DNA from: Bryobacterales bacterium
GTDB lineage: Bacteria > Acidobacteriota > Terriglobia > Bryobacterales > Bryobacteraceae
Assembly: GCA_020846745.1 (NCBI GenBank)
Contig: JADLDI010000142.1
Coordinates: 1-64,000, forward strand
Reading direction: 5' to 3'
Length of the DNA: 64,000 nt
Made by a program: the position numbers and the translations under genes. Within the stretch, counting starts at the first letter, position 1. Each line of letters starts with the position of its first letter. The notes under the pieces are model-generated. The model made no database searches. It was given only the letters and a program-made list of their open reading frames with translations, and was not told where the DNA came from. Positions 33,689 through 41,510 of the stretch are shown in pieces.

Positions 33689-34816
33689 GTGAAAACGGAT
33701 ATTTCAAACTACGACGCGGCACTCGAACGCGCCTGCGCAACCATTGCGGAACAGGCCACCCCTGTCGATCGCGATGGCGCGTTTCCCACCGCTTCCATCA
33801 ACGCGCTTAAAGCTGCGGGACTACTTGGCGCCGTCAGCGCGAAGGAAGTTGGTGGCCTGGGCCTCGGCCTGGCAGGCGCCGGCCGGATCGTTCGCCGCGT
33901 CGGGGAGGAATGCGGCTCTACCGCGATGGTGCTTACGATGCACTACTGCGGCGCAGCCGTGTTGGAAGCATACGCCCCGGCAGACGTCCGCCGGGCGGCG
34001 GCCACGGGGGATCATTTCAGTACGCTCGCTTTCAGTGAGTCGGGTTCGCGCAGCCACTTCTGGTCGCCGGTAAGCACCGCGGTTCGCGACAACGGCCACA
34101 TCGTGCTGAACGCTGCCAAGAGTTGGGTTACGTCGGCATCTCATTCCTCGGCTTATGTCTGGTCGTCTCGGCCGGTTGCCGCCCAAGGTCTTTCCACGAT
34201 TTGGCTCGTGCCCGCCGGTGCGGCGGGGCTCGAAGTGAAAGGCCCGTTTGAAGGGTTAGGCCTTCGAGGGAACGACTCCTCTCCGGTCGTCGCCAACAAC
34301 GTCCACCTACCGCCTTCGGCAATGCTCGGCGAAGACGGGAAAGGTTTTGACATCATGATGGGCGTCGTTCTGCCGATGTTCGCAGTCCTGAACGCCGCCT
34401 GCTCGATCGGTCTGATGGCCGCCGCCGTGCGCCGGACGGTGGACCACACGTCCAGCACCTCACACGGCGACAGCGCGTCAACCCTTCGCGACCTGCCTAC
34501 CATTCGCAACTACATCGCCCGCATGCGGATGAAGACAGACATGGCCGAAGCCCTGCTTAACGACACAGTGTCCGCGTTGGCGGCCGCCCGGCCCGACGCC
34601 ACACTGCGCGTCCTCGAATGCAAAGCCGCCGCGGGCGAAACCGCCAACGAAGTGCTCGACCTTGCCATGCGTGTCTGTGGCGGCGCCGCCTTCCGCAAAG
34701 ACGTGGCCGTCGAACGCCTGTTCCGCGATGGCCGCGCGGCCGGTGTCATGGCGCCCACTACCGATGTGCTCTACGAATTCATCGGCAAGGCTGTGTGCGG
34801 CCTGCCGCTCTTCTAG
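33689..34816 (+). CDS. Acyl-CoA dehydrogenase-like flavoprotein
   Basis: The 375-residue protein has the three-part acyl-CoA dehydrogenase fold: helical N-domain, central beta-domain (LAFSESGSRSHFWSPVST near residue 112), and C-terminal helical domain ending RVCGGAAFRKDVAVERLFRD. No Glu in the usual catalytic place is obvious. The ending GGxxxxR...RLFRDGRA followed by TTDVLYEF resembles class D flavin monooxygenases (DszC type) as much as true dehydrogenases. It starts at GTG 33689 after GAGGAG/GAGG and heads a three-gene operon with a PhnD-like protein and a di-iron protein. Confidence 0.82.
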   Translation: MKTDISNYDAALERACATIAEQATPVDRDGAFPTASINALKAAGLLGAVSAKEVGGLGLGLAGAGRIVRRVGEECGSTAMVLTMHYCGAAVLEAYAPADVRRAAATGDHFSTLAFSESGSRSHFWSPVSTAVRDNGHIVLNAAKSWVTSASHSSAYVWSSRPVAAQGLSTIWLVPAGAAGLEVKGPFEGLGLRGNDSSPVVANNVHLPPSAMLGEDGKGFDIMMGVVLPMFAVLNAACSIGLMAAAVRRTVDHTSSTSHGDSASTLRDLPTIRNYIARMRMKTDMAEALLNDTVSALAAARPDATLRVLECKAAAGETANEVLDLAMRVCGGAAFRKDVAVERLFRDGRAAGVMAPTTDVLYEFIGKAVCGLPLF

Positions 34817-34832
34817 CGAGGAACCCCACGAC

Positions 34833-35690
34833 ATGACCCACGACAAACTTATGCTGGGCGCCGTCGCCTACGACCCGAAAGTTGTCACCATTTGGGATGG
34901 ATTTCAGCAGTACTTCGCAGACCGCGGCCTACCCTTCGATTACATCCTGTACACCAATTACGAGCGCCAGGTTGAGGCGCTGTTTGCCGGCGAGATTCAC
35001 GTCGCCTGGCACTCGCCGCTGGCCTGGCTTCAAACCGAGCGCATCGCCACCGCGCTCGACCGGCGCGCCAGGGCTATCGCTATGCGCGACACCGATTGCG
35101 ACCTGACTTCCGTCGTCATCGTCCACTCCGAAAGCGACATCCATTCGATTGAAGACCTGCGTGGCCGCCGTGTAGCCGTCGGCGCCAAAGACTCCCCACA
35201 GGCCACCCTCATTCCGTTGCATCATTTGGCCCAGCACGGGCTCGACTCCACCAGCGACTTCGAAGTCCGCCCGTTCGACGTCCTCCTCGGCAAGCATGGC
35301 GATCACATCGGGGGCGAACGCGATGCCGCCCGCGCTTTATTCCGCGGCGACTGCGACGCGGCTTGTATTCTCGACGCCAATCACCTTCTGTTCGTCAAGG
35401 AAGGAACACTCACCTCCGGTGCGACACGCGTGCTGACGCAAACGCAGCCCTACGATCACTGCAATTTCACCATCCTCGACACCGGCCCGCCCGGCCTCAC
35501 CTACCGCTTCCGCGCCTTGTTGCTCGAAATGTCCTACGCCGATCCGCATGTCCGGCGCCTGCTCGACCTCGAAGGCCTGAAACGCTGGCTGCCCGGACGC
35601 ACCGATGGCTACGCTCAACTCTCCGCCTCCTGCCGCCGGTTCGCCTATATCGACCCATTCGTCGACGCCCAAATCGCCAGATGGAAGTAA
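34833..35690 (+). CDS. PhnD-like solute-binding-fold protein, no signal peptide
   Basis: The frame opens inside the previous gene, but ATG 34833, 16 bases after its stop, gives a 285-residue product matching the periplasmic phosphate/phosphonate-binding (PhnD) fold. Evidence is the LGAVAYDPKVVTIWDGFQQY start, EALFAGEIHVAWHSPLAWL near residue 49, and DLRGRRVAVGAKDSPQATL near 107. It lacks a signal peptide, and no permease or ATPase is adjacent. It is therefore probably a cytoplasmic ligand-binding or enzymatic version of the fold, like some cofactor enzymes that reuse it. It overlaps the next gene by 10 bases. Confidence 0.78.
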   Translation: MTHDKLMLGAVAYDPKVVTIWDGFQQYFADRGLPFDYILYTNYERQVEALFAGEIHVAWHSPLAWLQTERIATALDRRARAIAMRDTDCDLTSVVIVHSESDIHSIEDLRGRRVAVGAKDSPQATLIPLHHLAQHGLDSTSDFEVRPFDVLLGKHGDHIGGERDAARALFRGDCDAACILDANHLLFVKEGTLTSGATRVLTQTQPYDHCNFTILDTGPPGLTYRFRALLLEMSYADPHVRRLLDLEGLKRWLPGRTDGYAQLSASCRRFAYIDPFVDAQIARWK

Positions 35691-36856
35691 ACCTGGCCGG
35701 GTTGCCGTTTGATCGCGGCGGGGCTCTGCTGGTCAAGCGGGCGCTCCGTCACGCCGCGCCGCAACAAACCATCATCGTTACCGGCCAGGCTGCCGATCTT
35801 CCCATCCACCTTCGCGCCTGGTGCCGGGCCGAAGGCCATCAATTTCACCCGCCCGGCACAATCGTCAAGGGCAACGCCCACGACGATCGCTGGGCGGGAG
35901 CCGAACGCGCCGGGCAACCCGATTCTTCCGCCGCCGGCGCTGTGGCCGACCATCCATCGCAGCGCTGGGGCCTCGCCGCCCGCGGAGCCCTGGTCGAATC
36001 CGGATCGCCGGAATTTCACTTCACACTTGCACACAAGCTCGACGTTTGGGCCTCCGACGCCGCCCGCCTCTACGCCCAGGCGGCGGCTGCCCAATGGGAC
36101 CCTGCTACGGCCATCGACTGGAACACCCCAATCAACCTGCCCGCCGAAGTGGAAGATGCGGTGGTCCAGGTCATGACGTATCTCGTCGAAAACGAAACCG
36201 CCGCTCTGCAGGTGCCCAGCCGGTTCATCGCGCAACTTCATCCGCACTTCCGCGAAGTCATGCAATTGCTTGCGATTCAGGTGGCCGACGAGGCCCGCCA
36301 CATCGAAGTGTTCACCCGCCGCGCCCTGCTCAACAGGCCGGTGCTTGGGTTGTCCACTGCGGGCGGACAGGAATCGCTCAAAACGCTGATCGACGAGCCC
36401 GACTTTGCCACCGCCTCGTTTCTTCTTTCCGTCTTGGGCGAAGGTACGTTCCTGTCGCTGCTCTGGTTCCTCGAGCGAAACGCGCCCGATCCGGTCACCG
36501 CCGCGGTTTGCCGCTTGGCCGCGCAGGACGAAGCGCGCCATGTTGCGTTTGGCATGGCGCACCTCCGCGATCACATCACGGCCGAACCTTCGCTCCGCGC
36601 GACGCTGATGAACGCCGTCCGCCGCCGCCACGACGCTCTCCGCCACACCGCCGGCCTGAACGCCGAGGTCTTCGATGCGCTCATCCTGCTGGCTGCTGGT
36701 TCGTGGGATGTCGCCGATATCGAGCGAGGCCACCGCCAGGTGATCGCACTTACTGAGGAAATGCACTCTGCCCGCAAGAAGCGCCTCGAAAAGCTGCAGT
36801 TCACGCCGGAAGAAGCAGAGGATATGTCCGCTCTGCACACGCGAAACTTCATGTAG
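35681..36856 (+). CDS. TusA-like domain fused to a ferritin-like di-iron protein
   Basis: The frame is open from 35363, but ATG 35681, overlapping the previous stop by 10 bases, gives a sensible 391-residue protein. Residues 1 to about 65 look like TusA (LAGLPFDRGGALLVKRALRH, then HLRAWCRAEGH). The sulfur-carrying Cys-Pro is replaced by Phe10-Asp11, so it cannot be a normal sulfurtransferase. Residues 150-370 form a ferritin-like four-helix bundle with a complete di-iron set: Glu172, Glu204-x2-His207, Glu254, Glu284-x2-His287. Both ExxH motifs read DEARH. An oxygen-activating role is likely; the substrate is unknown. Confidence 0.75.
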   Translation: MEVNLAGLPFDRGGALLVKRALRHAAPQQTIIVTGQAADLPIHLRAWCRAEGHQFHPPGTIVKGNAHDDRWAGAERAGQPDSSAAGAVADHPSQRWGLAARGALVESGSPEFHFTLAHKLDVWASDAARLYAQAAAAQWDPATAIDWNTPINLPAEVEDAVVQVMTYLVENETAALQVPSRFIAQLHPHFREVMQLLAIQVADEARHIEVFTRRALLNRPVLGLSTAGGQESLKTLIDEPDFATASFLLSVLGEGTFLSLLWFLERNAPDPVTAAVCRLAAQDEARHVAFGMAHLRDHITAEPSLRATLMNAVRRRHDALRHTAGLNAEVFDALILLAAGSWDVADIERGHRQVIALTEEMHSARKKRLEKLQFTPEEAEDMSALHTRNFM

Positions 36857-37161
36857 CAACCGCGGTCCATCATGCCCGCAAGCGACTACCGCCTCCACCA
36901 TCGATTACAACTCGCTGCTTCCCATCCAGAGCGGGGAGCGTAAGCGACCCGGTCGGCGCTCCGAACCGCCCGAACCGCAATCACCCTCTCCGTCGCACCC
37001 TATCCAGTAACCTGCCAACCTATCGGAGCCATGTTTCCCGCGTCACCTTTCCGCGCACGGCCCTCTTGGCGGGCGCCGTATCCGGCCGTCAATAGCACTG
37101 GCACGAGAATCCGCCCCAGCGCTCCCGTCGCTCCTGCCACCAACATTTTCACATTCTTCAA
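36857..37161. other. 305-base gap with one short gene remnant
   Basis: The stretch lies between the di-iron gene and flgL (convergent ends). Apart from the reductase fragment at 37000-37146, I found no RNA gene, repeat or terminator. Confidence 0.5.
37000..37146 (-). pseudogene. N-terminal fragment of an SDR/NmrA-like reductase gene
   Basis: A 48-codon minus-strand frame starts MLVAGATGALGRILVPVLLT, a textbook NAD(P)-binding start (GATGALG) of the NmrA or epimerase type. After about residue 23 the family pattern is lost and a stop follows. The rest of a roughly 300-residue enzyme is absent from the flanks in any frame I read, so this is a truncated relic lying just downstream of flgL. Confidence 0.55.
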
Positions 37162-38163
37162 TTACCGCAGGTAGTCGAAGAGGCTTTGCCGCGGACGTTG
37201 GCCCTCGGCGCTGTAAGCGGCCTTTTGCTGGAACTGAGCGTCAGAAAGCTCGAGTATCGCCGACGTAATATCGGCATCTTCGACAGCCGATATTTGTGAT
37301 TGCAACGCGAGCGTACGTTTGCTGGCCACGTCCAACCCTTCCGTGATGCGGTTCTGAATGGCGCCGTAAGCCGATTGCATCGTGTTCAAGTGCTCGGAAG
37401 CAGTGCGCACCTGTGCCAAGGCTTTCTGAATATCGTCCGTGCTTTCGCCAGAGTACAATTCAACGCGCAACCGGTTCACCGCCTGAAGCACGTTTTTGGT
37501 CGGATCGGCGTTGTCGAAAATCTCCTGAGCGGTGTGGCCGACATCGAACCGCATGCCTTGGGGATGTTGCACCTGCCGCGTAGAAGCCGAACCCTGATAC
37601 GCACTCAGAACGTTGTTCCAGGCCGCCAAATCGTCGTTGTCGTTCAGGTGGTTTGGATCGGCGGCGTTGTCGGTGCGGAGTGTTTCTCGGGTTACCGGCG
37701 AGTTAAGCAGATTAAAGTCAGTGATTCGGTAAGGAGGTTGCTGATCGTTATCCCCTGCGAAGATGTAACGGCCGTTCACCTGAGCGTTTGAGAAGTTCAC
37801 CAATTGTTCGAGAATGCTGGTTACTTCAAGGCTAAGGGTCTTGCGGGCATTTTTGTCGCTACCGTCTGTTGCGCCCTGCGCGCCCAATGACAGGACACGA
37901 TCCAGAGCCGTCAGCGCGGCGCCCAAAGTCTGTTCTGCCGTGTCCACTTCCGTCTTCACGATCTCCAGGTTGGTCTTGCTTTGCTGCACCGACGACAACT
38001 CGCTTCGTGTGCCTAACAGAAACGCTACGTCGTCCGGCGAGTCAGAAACCGTGTTCAGCCGTTTGCCGGATGAGATCTCCCGCTGAGCCTTTGCCATGCG
38101 GGCCGAAACCCGGTCCAGATTGCTCAGAAACGATTCAGATTGCGGATCGATACCACGTAGCAT
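37162..38163 (-). CDS. flgL: Flagellar hook-filament junction protein FlgL
   Basis: The 333-residue protein has the flagellin-like N-terminal helix (RVSARMAKAQREISSGKRL near residues 18-36) and C-terminal helix (QISAVEDADITSAILELSDAQ near 283-303), with a variable middle, the FlgL pattern. FlgL joins the hook to the filament outside the cell and is exported by the flagellar type III system. It follows flgK by 44 bases in a flgM-flgN-like-flgK-flgL operon. Confidence 0.9.
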   Translation of the reverse strand: MLRGIDPQSESFLSNLDRVSARMAKAQREISSGKRLNTVSDSPDDVAFLLGTRSELSSVQQSKTNLEIVKTEVDTAEQTLGAALTALDRVLSLGAQGATDGSDKNARKTLSLEVTSILEQLVNFSNAQVNGRYIFAGDNDQQPPYRITDFNLLNSPVTRETLRTDNAADPNHLNDNDDLAAWNNVLSAYQGSASTRQVQHPQGMRFDVGHTAQEIFDNADPTKNVLQAVNRLRVELYSGESTDDIQKALAQVRTASEHLNTMQSAYGAIQNRITEGLDVASKRTLALQSQISAVEDADITSAILELSDAQFQQKAAYSAEGQRPRQSLFDYLR

Positions 38164-38207
38164 TTCCTCCTCCTACGCCTCCTCTTGTGCCTCCCCTATG
38201 CCCACCC

Positions 38208-39542
38208 CTATCGCAGCAGATTGATGGTCGTTTCCGTCAGCGAATTCAATATCCGAACCACCTCGGCGGTGGCTTGGTATCCCCGTTGGAATGCCATCAG
38301 ATTAGCCGCTTCTTCGTCGAGCGAGACGCCTTGCGCATCCTGCCGCAAGGTCTTTGCTTGTGACAGCAGCAACTGTTGCGTGTTCTCTTCATCGCGCGAC
38401 TGCTCGAGTTCTCCGCCTACGTCCGATGCGATTCGGCCATAAGCCTGGCTGAATGTAAGCGTCCCGATTGTCTTCGCCGTTCCCAGCGCCGCAAGGCTCA
38501 GGGCGTTGCCGTTTCCGCCCGGTGCTCCCGCGCTGGCCGCTGCCACATCGTCGGTGGTGAAAGCCGAATTCACGGTTAGCGTTCCGCCGGAAATCTGGAA
38601 CAAATCCCGGGCGGGCGTGGCGCCATTCTTGTCGAGCCCGGCGGCTAATGAGGAATTCACCTGCCCTGCGAACGCGGTGGCGAGGTCAGAGAGTCCGGTT
38701 CGCAGGTCCTGAACCTGCTGCCGCACTTCCAGCACGCCTTTAATTTCGCCGCTCTGGAATTGATTGCCGATATCGTCGGTCCCGCTCATCACCTTGCCGG
38801 TGGAATCGACAGAAAGCGCGTTCAACGTCTTGCCGATCACGAGCGGTGTCTGCCCGCCCAGGCTGATCTGCAGCGTGTCGTCCTCCCGGCGGATCACGTC
38901 AAAATCCGCCAGGGCGGCCAGTTCTTCCATGGACTGATGTACCTGCGCGTCGAGACCCGCATCTGAGGCCGAGGCGGACCGCTGTTGCACTTTCGCGTTG
39001 TAATCCTGAATTTGTGCCCCGATGCGGTTGATCGCCGATACCTTGTCTTTCAGTTGACCAAGCGCATTGGCGTCCGCGCTGCCGAGCGAGCTGTCGGCGA
39101 AGCGGAACTGATTCGCCAGGTCTTGCGCGCGGTCGATCACGCTTCGCCGCGTCGCATTGTCGTTCGGGTTCACACTCAACAGCGAGAACCCTTCAAAAAA
39201 CTTGTCCAAGGCAGCCCCGATACCGGTATTTCCCGATATGTCGAAAACCGGTTCCACCTGCGACAGGATCTGGCTCCGCTGCGACGCTCTGCCATAGTCA
39301 TGCGCCGCGTCCTGAACAGCCGTCTCGTAGCTTTCGTCCCGATACGAGATCTGGATGCCGCTCTGCAGTCCTCCCCCTAGACCACCAGGCAAGTCCAGTT
39401 GTCGAGCGAGCATTTGGAGCGACTGCTTCGCGTAGCCGGGAGTCTTTGCGTTCATGACGTTGTTGCTTGTCACGTCGATGGCACGTTGCATGGTGCGCAT
39501 CGAGTCGGCAGCAACGTTTAATGCAGCCAGTAAGCTCCCCAT
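38208..39542 (-). CDS. flgK: Flagellar hook-associated protein FlgK
   Basis: The 444-residue protein begins with the rod/hook motif MGSLLAALNVAADSMRTMQR followed by NNVMNAKTPGYAKQS and ends with the conserved C-terminal segment (LSLDEEAANLMAFQRGYQA region, then ILNSLTETTINLLR). FlgK is HAP1, the first junction protein on the hook. It starts three bases after the stop of the small FlgN-like gene. Confidence 0.92.
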   Translation of the reverse strand: MGSLLAALNVAADSMRTMQRAIDVTSNNVMNAKTPGYAKQSLQMLARQLDLPGGLGGGLQSGIQISYRDESYETAVQDAAHDYGRASQRSQILSQVEPVFDISGNTGIGAALDKFFEGFSLLSVNPNDNATRRSVIDRAQDLANQFRFADSSLGSADANALGQLKDKVSAINRIGAQIQDYNAKVQQRSASASDAGLDAQVHQSMEELAALADFDVIRREDDTLQISLGGQTPLVIGKTLNALSVDSTGKVMSGTDDIGNQFQSGEIKGVLEVRQQVQDLRTGLSDLATAFAGQVNSSLAAGLDKNGATPARDLFQISGGTLTVNSAFTTDDVAAASAGAPGGNGNALSLAALGTAKTIGTLTFSQAYGRIASDVGGELEQSRDEENTQQLLLSQAKTLRQDAQGVSLDEEAANLMAFQRGYQATAEVVRILNSLTETTINLLR

Positions 39543-39545
39543 CTC

Positions 39546-39785
39546 CTATGCCTCCACAAACCAGTTGCGCTCAATCATTCGCAGCCGCCCTGCCTGTTCC
39601 AGCAAGAGGTTGAGGTTGTGCAAGCGGCGGCGAAACCGGCGATTGAGCAAGATGTCCCGATTGGCTTTCACGGTAGCGGTGGCGCCTCCCAGAACGTCCG
39701 CCGCAAACATCAGGTTCTCAGGCGTGGGGTATGCGAGCGCCTGCTCTGCTGCCTGCATCGCGCTAACCACTGATTCTGTGGTCAT
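39546..39785 (-). CDS. Small FlgN-like flagellar chaperone
   Basis: This 79-residue helical protein lies exactly where flgN is usually found, between flgM and flgK, and overlaps the flgM stop by one base. FlgN escorts FlgK and FlgL to the export apparatus. The protein is only about half the length of typical FlgN (about 140 residues), but it keeps a C-terminal helix rich in Leu, Asn and Arg. The role is inferred mainly from position. Confidence 0.6.
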   Translation of the reverse strand: MTTESVVSAMQAAEQALAYPTPENLMFAADVLGGATATVKANRDILLNRRFRRRLHNLNLLLEQAGRLRMIERNWFVEA

Positions 39786-40078
39786 TAGAAGTTCTTTAGG
39801 GCGTCGTCAACGATACCCTTGCTTACCTGCATGGGGTCGACATTATAGGTGCCGGCCGCAAACGCAGCGGCCAGCGCCTGAATGCGCTCTTGCCGTTCCG
39901 GAGAGTCTGAAGAAAGCTCGCGTAGTTGTTGACTCAGCCCTGACAGGCTGATCTCGTCTGAGCCGAGCGTACTGTTGTTTGAGCCCTGGGAGTTGCCGAT
40001 ACCGTAGCGGGCGGCCGGCGCCGCACCTGCCGAACGGTCCAGGCCCAGACCACCGACATTGTTGTTGTCGATCTTCAT
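39785..40078 (-). CDS. flgM: Anti-sigma-28 factor FlgM
   Basis: The 97-residue protein has the FlgM pattern: MKIDNNN start, an unstructured middle, and a C-terminal sigma-binding part (LAAAFAAGTYNVDPMQVSKG near residues 69-88, ending IVDDALKNF). FlgM holds FliA inactive until the hook is complete and is then exported. GAGG eight bases before ATG 40078 is the likely ribosome binding site, and a sigma-28-type promoter lies just upstream. Confidence 0.9.
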   Translation of the reverse strand: MKIDNNNVGGLGLDRSAGAAPAARYGIGNSQGSNNSTLGSDEISLSGLSQQLRELSSDSPERQERIQALAAAFAAGTYNVDPMQVSKGIVDDALKNF

Positions 40079-40099
40079 AGTGGCAACCTCACACGTTCT

Positions 40100-40127
40100 T
40101 TATCGGACAAACGACGCAGAAAGTTTA
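40100..40127 (-). promoter_or_regulatory. Sigma-28 (FliA)-type promoter of the flgM operon
   Basis: On the minus strand, TAAA (complement of 40124-40127) is followed after 16 bases by TCCGATAA (complement of 40100-40107). The FliA consensus is TAAA-N15-GCCGATAA, so eleven of twelve core bases match and spacing is one base longer. Transcription would begin near 40093, about 15 bases before flgM, the gene for the FliA antagonist. Confidence 0.75.
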
Positions 40128-40217
40128 GTTATTGTCGAAATCCGAGTACTAGAAATCCGCGTATAGTTAATGATAGCTGGGTGTGATCATCAGATCTCAG
40201 GAGGAGGCGCTGACGCC

Positions 40218-41507
40218 ATGAACAGGTTCGGAGTGTTGCTGCTTTGCGCGTTTGGAGCGAGTTCCCTCGTCGCTGCGGACGTTACTTTCTACAAAGACGT
40301 GCTTCCAGTCCTTCAAAAGAACTGCCAAGCGTGTCACCGTCCCGGCGAAGCGGCTCCGATGACTTTCATGTCCTATCAGGATACCCGCCCGTGGGCTAAG
40401 GCCATCAAGCAGGCGGTCCTGAGTCAAAAAATGCCGCCATGGTTTGCAGACCCGAGTGTTGGCAAGTTCCACAATGCCAGAATTCTGACCCCGGCCGACA
40501 AAAGCGTTCTCATCGAATGGGCTAATACCGGCGCCGCGCCAGGAGACTCCAACCAGGCGCCGGCCCCCATGACTTGGGCCGAAGGCTGGAGCGTCGGCAC
40601 GCCTGACGTGATCTACCAACTCCCCGAAGCGTATAGCGTCCCGGCTAGCGGCACCGTCGAGTATACGTATTTCATTGTTCCCACAGGCTTTACCGAAGAC
40701 AAGTGGGTAACCGCGGCAGAGGCGCGGCCTGGGACTCGTGCTCAGGTTCACCACATTATTGCTTTCGTTCGTGAGCCCGGTTCAAAGTGGATGCGAGAAT
40801 ATCCCGTGGGCAAAGCTTTCGTTCCTAAGAAGTCGAATGGTGAGTCCGGTGGCGGCGCGTTCCTAACCGGATATGCCCCCGGGGCTATGCCTGAGAAACT
40901 CGAGCCTGGGCAGGCCAAACTGATTAAAGCGGGATCAGACATCGTCTTTCAGATGCACTACACCGCTAACGGCAAACCCGCCTCAGACGTATCTAGGGTT
41001 GGAATTGTTTTCGCGAAAGAGGCGCCCACTCAGCGTGTCGTCACATTGGCCGCACAGGACCGCAAGTTTGTCATCCCGGCCGGCGCATCCAACCACCGTG
41101 TCGATGGCGCGATGACTCTGCACGCCGACTCGGACCTGATGGCTCTCTTCCCCCACATGCACGTTCGCGGTAAGGCGTTTGAAATGCGCGCGGTATACCC
41201 TAGCGGCGAATCGGAGGTGCTGTTGAAAGTTCCCGCTTACGATTTCAACTGGCAACTCAGCTACCGTCTCGAGCAGCCGAAGAAACTTCCCAAAGGGACA
41301 CGAATCGAAGCCACCGGCTGGTTCGATAATTCGCCAAACAACAAGTCGAATCCCGACCCCACCAAAGAGGTCCGCTGGGGCGACCAGAGCTGGGAAGAGA
41401 TGATGATCGGCTTCTTCAACGTTGCCATCGACGCCAAGGCCAATCCGGCCGACCTCTTCAAGGCGCCCAAGCCAGTTGCGCCAACAGCAACCAGCGGTGG
41501 TGAATAA
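40218..41507 (+). CDS. Exported cytochrome c with copper monooxygenase-like domain
   Basis: The 429-residue protein has a signal peptide (about 1-20), then a haem-binding motif Cys36-x2-Cys39-His40 (CQACH). A larger domain follows whose histidine clusters (QVHHIIAF, QMHYTANG, FPHMHVRG) match type II copper ascorbate-dependent monooxygenase-like proteins. Such fusions are common in acidobacterial genomes and are predicted periplasmic oxidases; substrates are unknown. The frame begins 16 codons earlier, but ATG 40218 gives a proper signal peptide and follows GGAGG. Confidence 0.8.
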   Translation: MNRFGVLLLCAFGASSLVAADVTFYKDVLPVLQKNCQACHRPGEAAPMTFMSYQDTRPWAKAIKQAVLSQKMPPWFADPSVGKFHNARILTPADKSVLIEWANTGAAPGDSNQAPAPMTWAEGWSVGTPDVIYQLPEAYSVPASGTVEYTYFIVPTGFTEDKWVTAAEARPGTRAQVHHIIAFVREPGSKWMREYPVGKAFVPKKSNGESGGGAFLTGYAPGAMPEKLEPGQAKLIKAGSDIVFQMHYTANGKPASDVSRVGIVFAKEAPTQRVVTLAAQDRKFVIPAGASNHRVDGAMTLHADSDLMALFPHMHVRGKAFEMRAVYPSGESEVLLKVPAYDFNWQLSYRLEQPKKLPKGTRIEATGWFDNSPNNKSNPDPTKEVRWGDQSWEEMMIGFFNVAIDAKANPADLFKAPKPVAPTATSGGE

Positions 41508-41510
41508 AGT

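Noticed and set aside
35363..35680. N-terminal extension of the di-iron protein frame, which would give 497 residues
   Set aside because: The extension overlaps the PhnD-like gene in another frame and is low-complexity Arg/Pro sequence; ATG 35681 gives a sensible TusA-like N-terminus.
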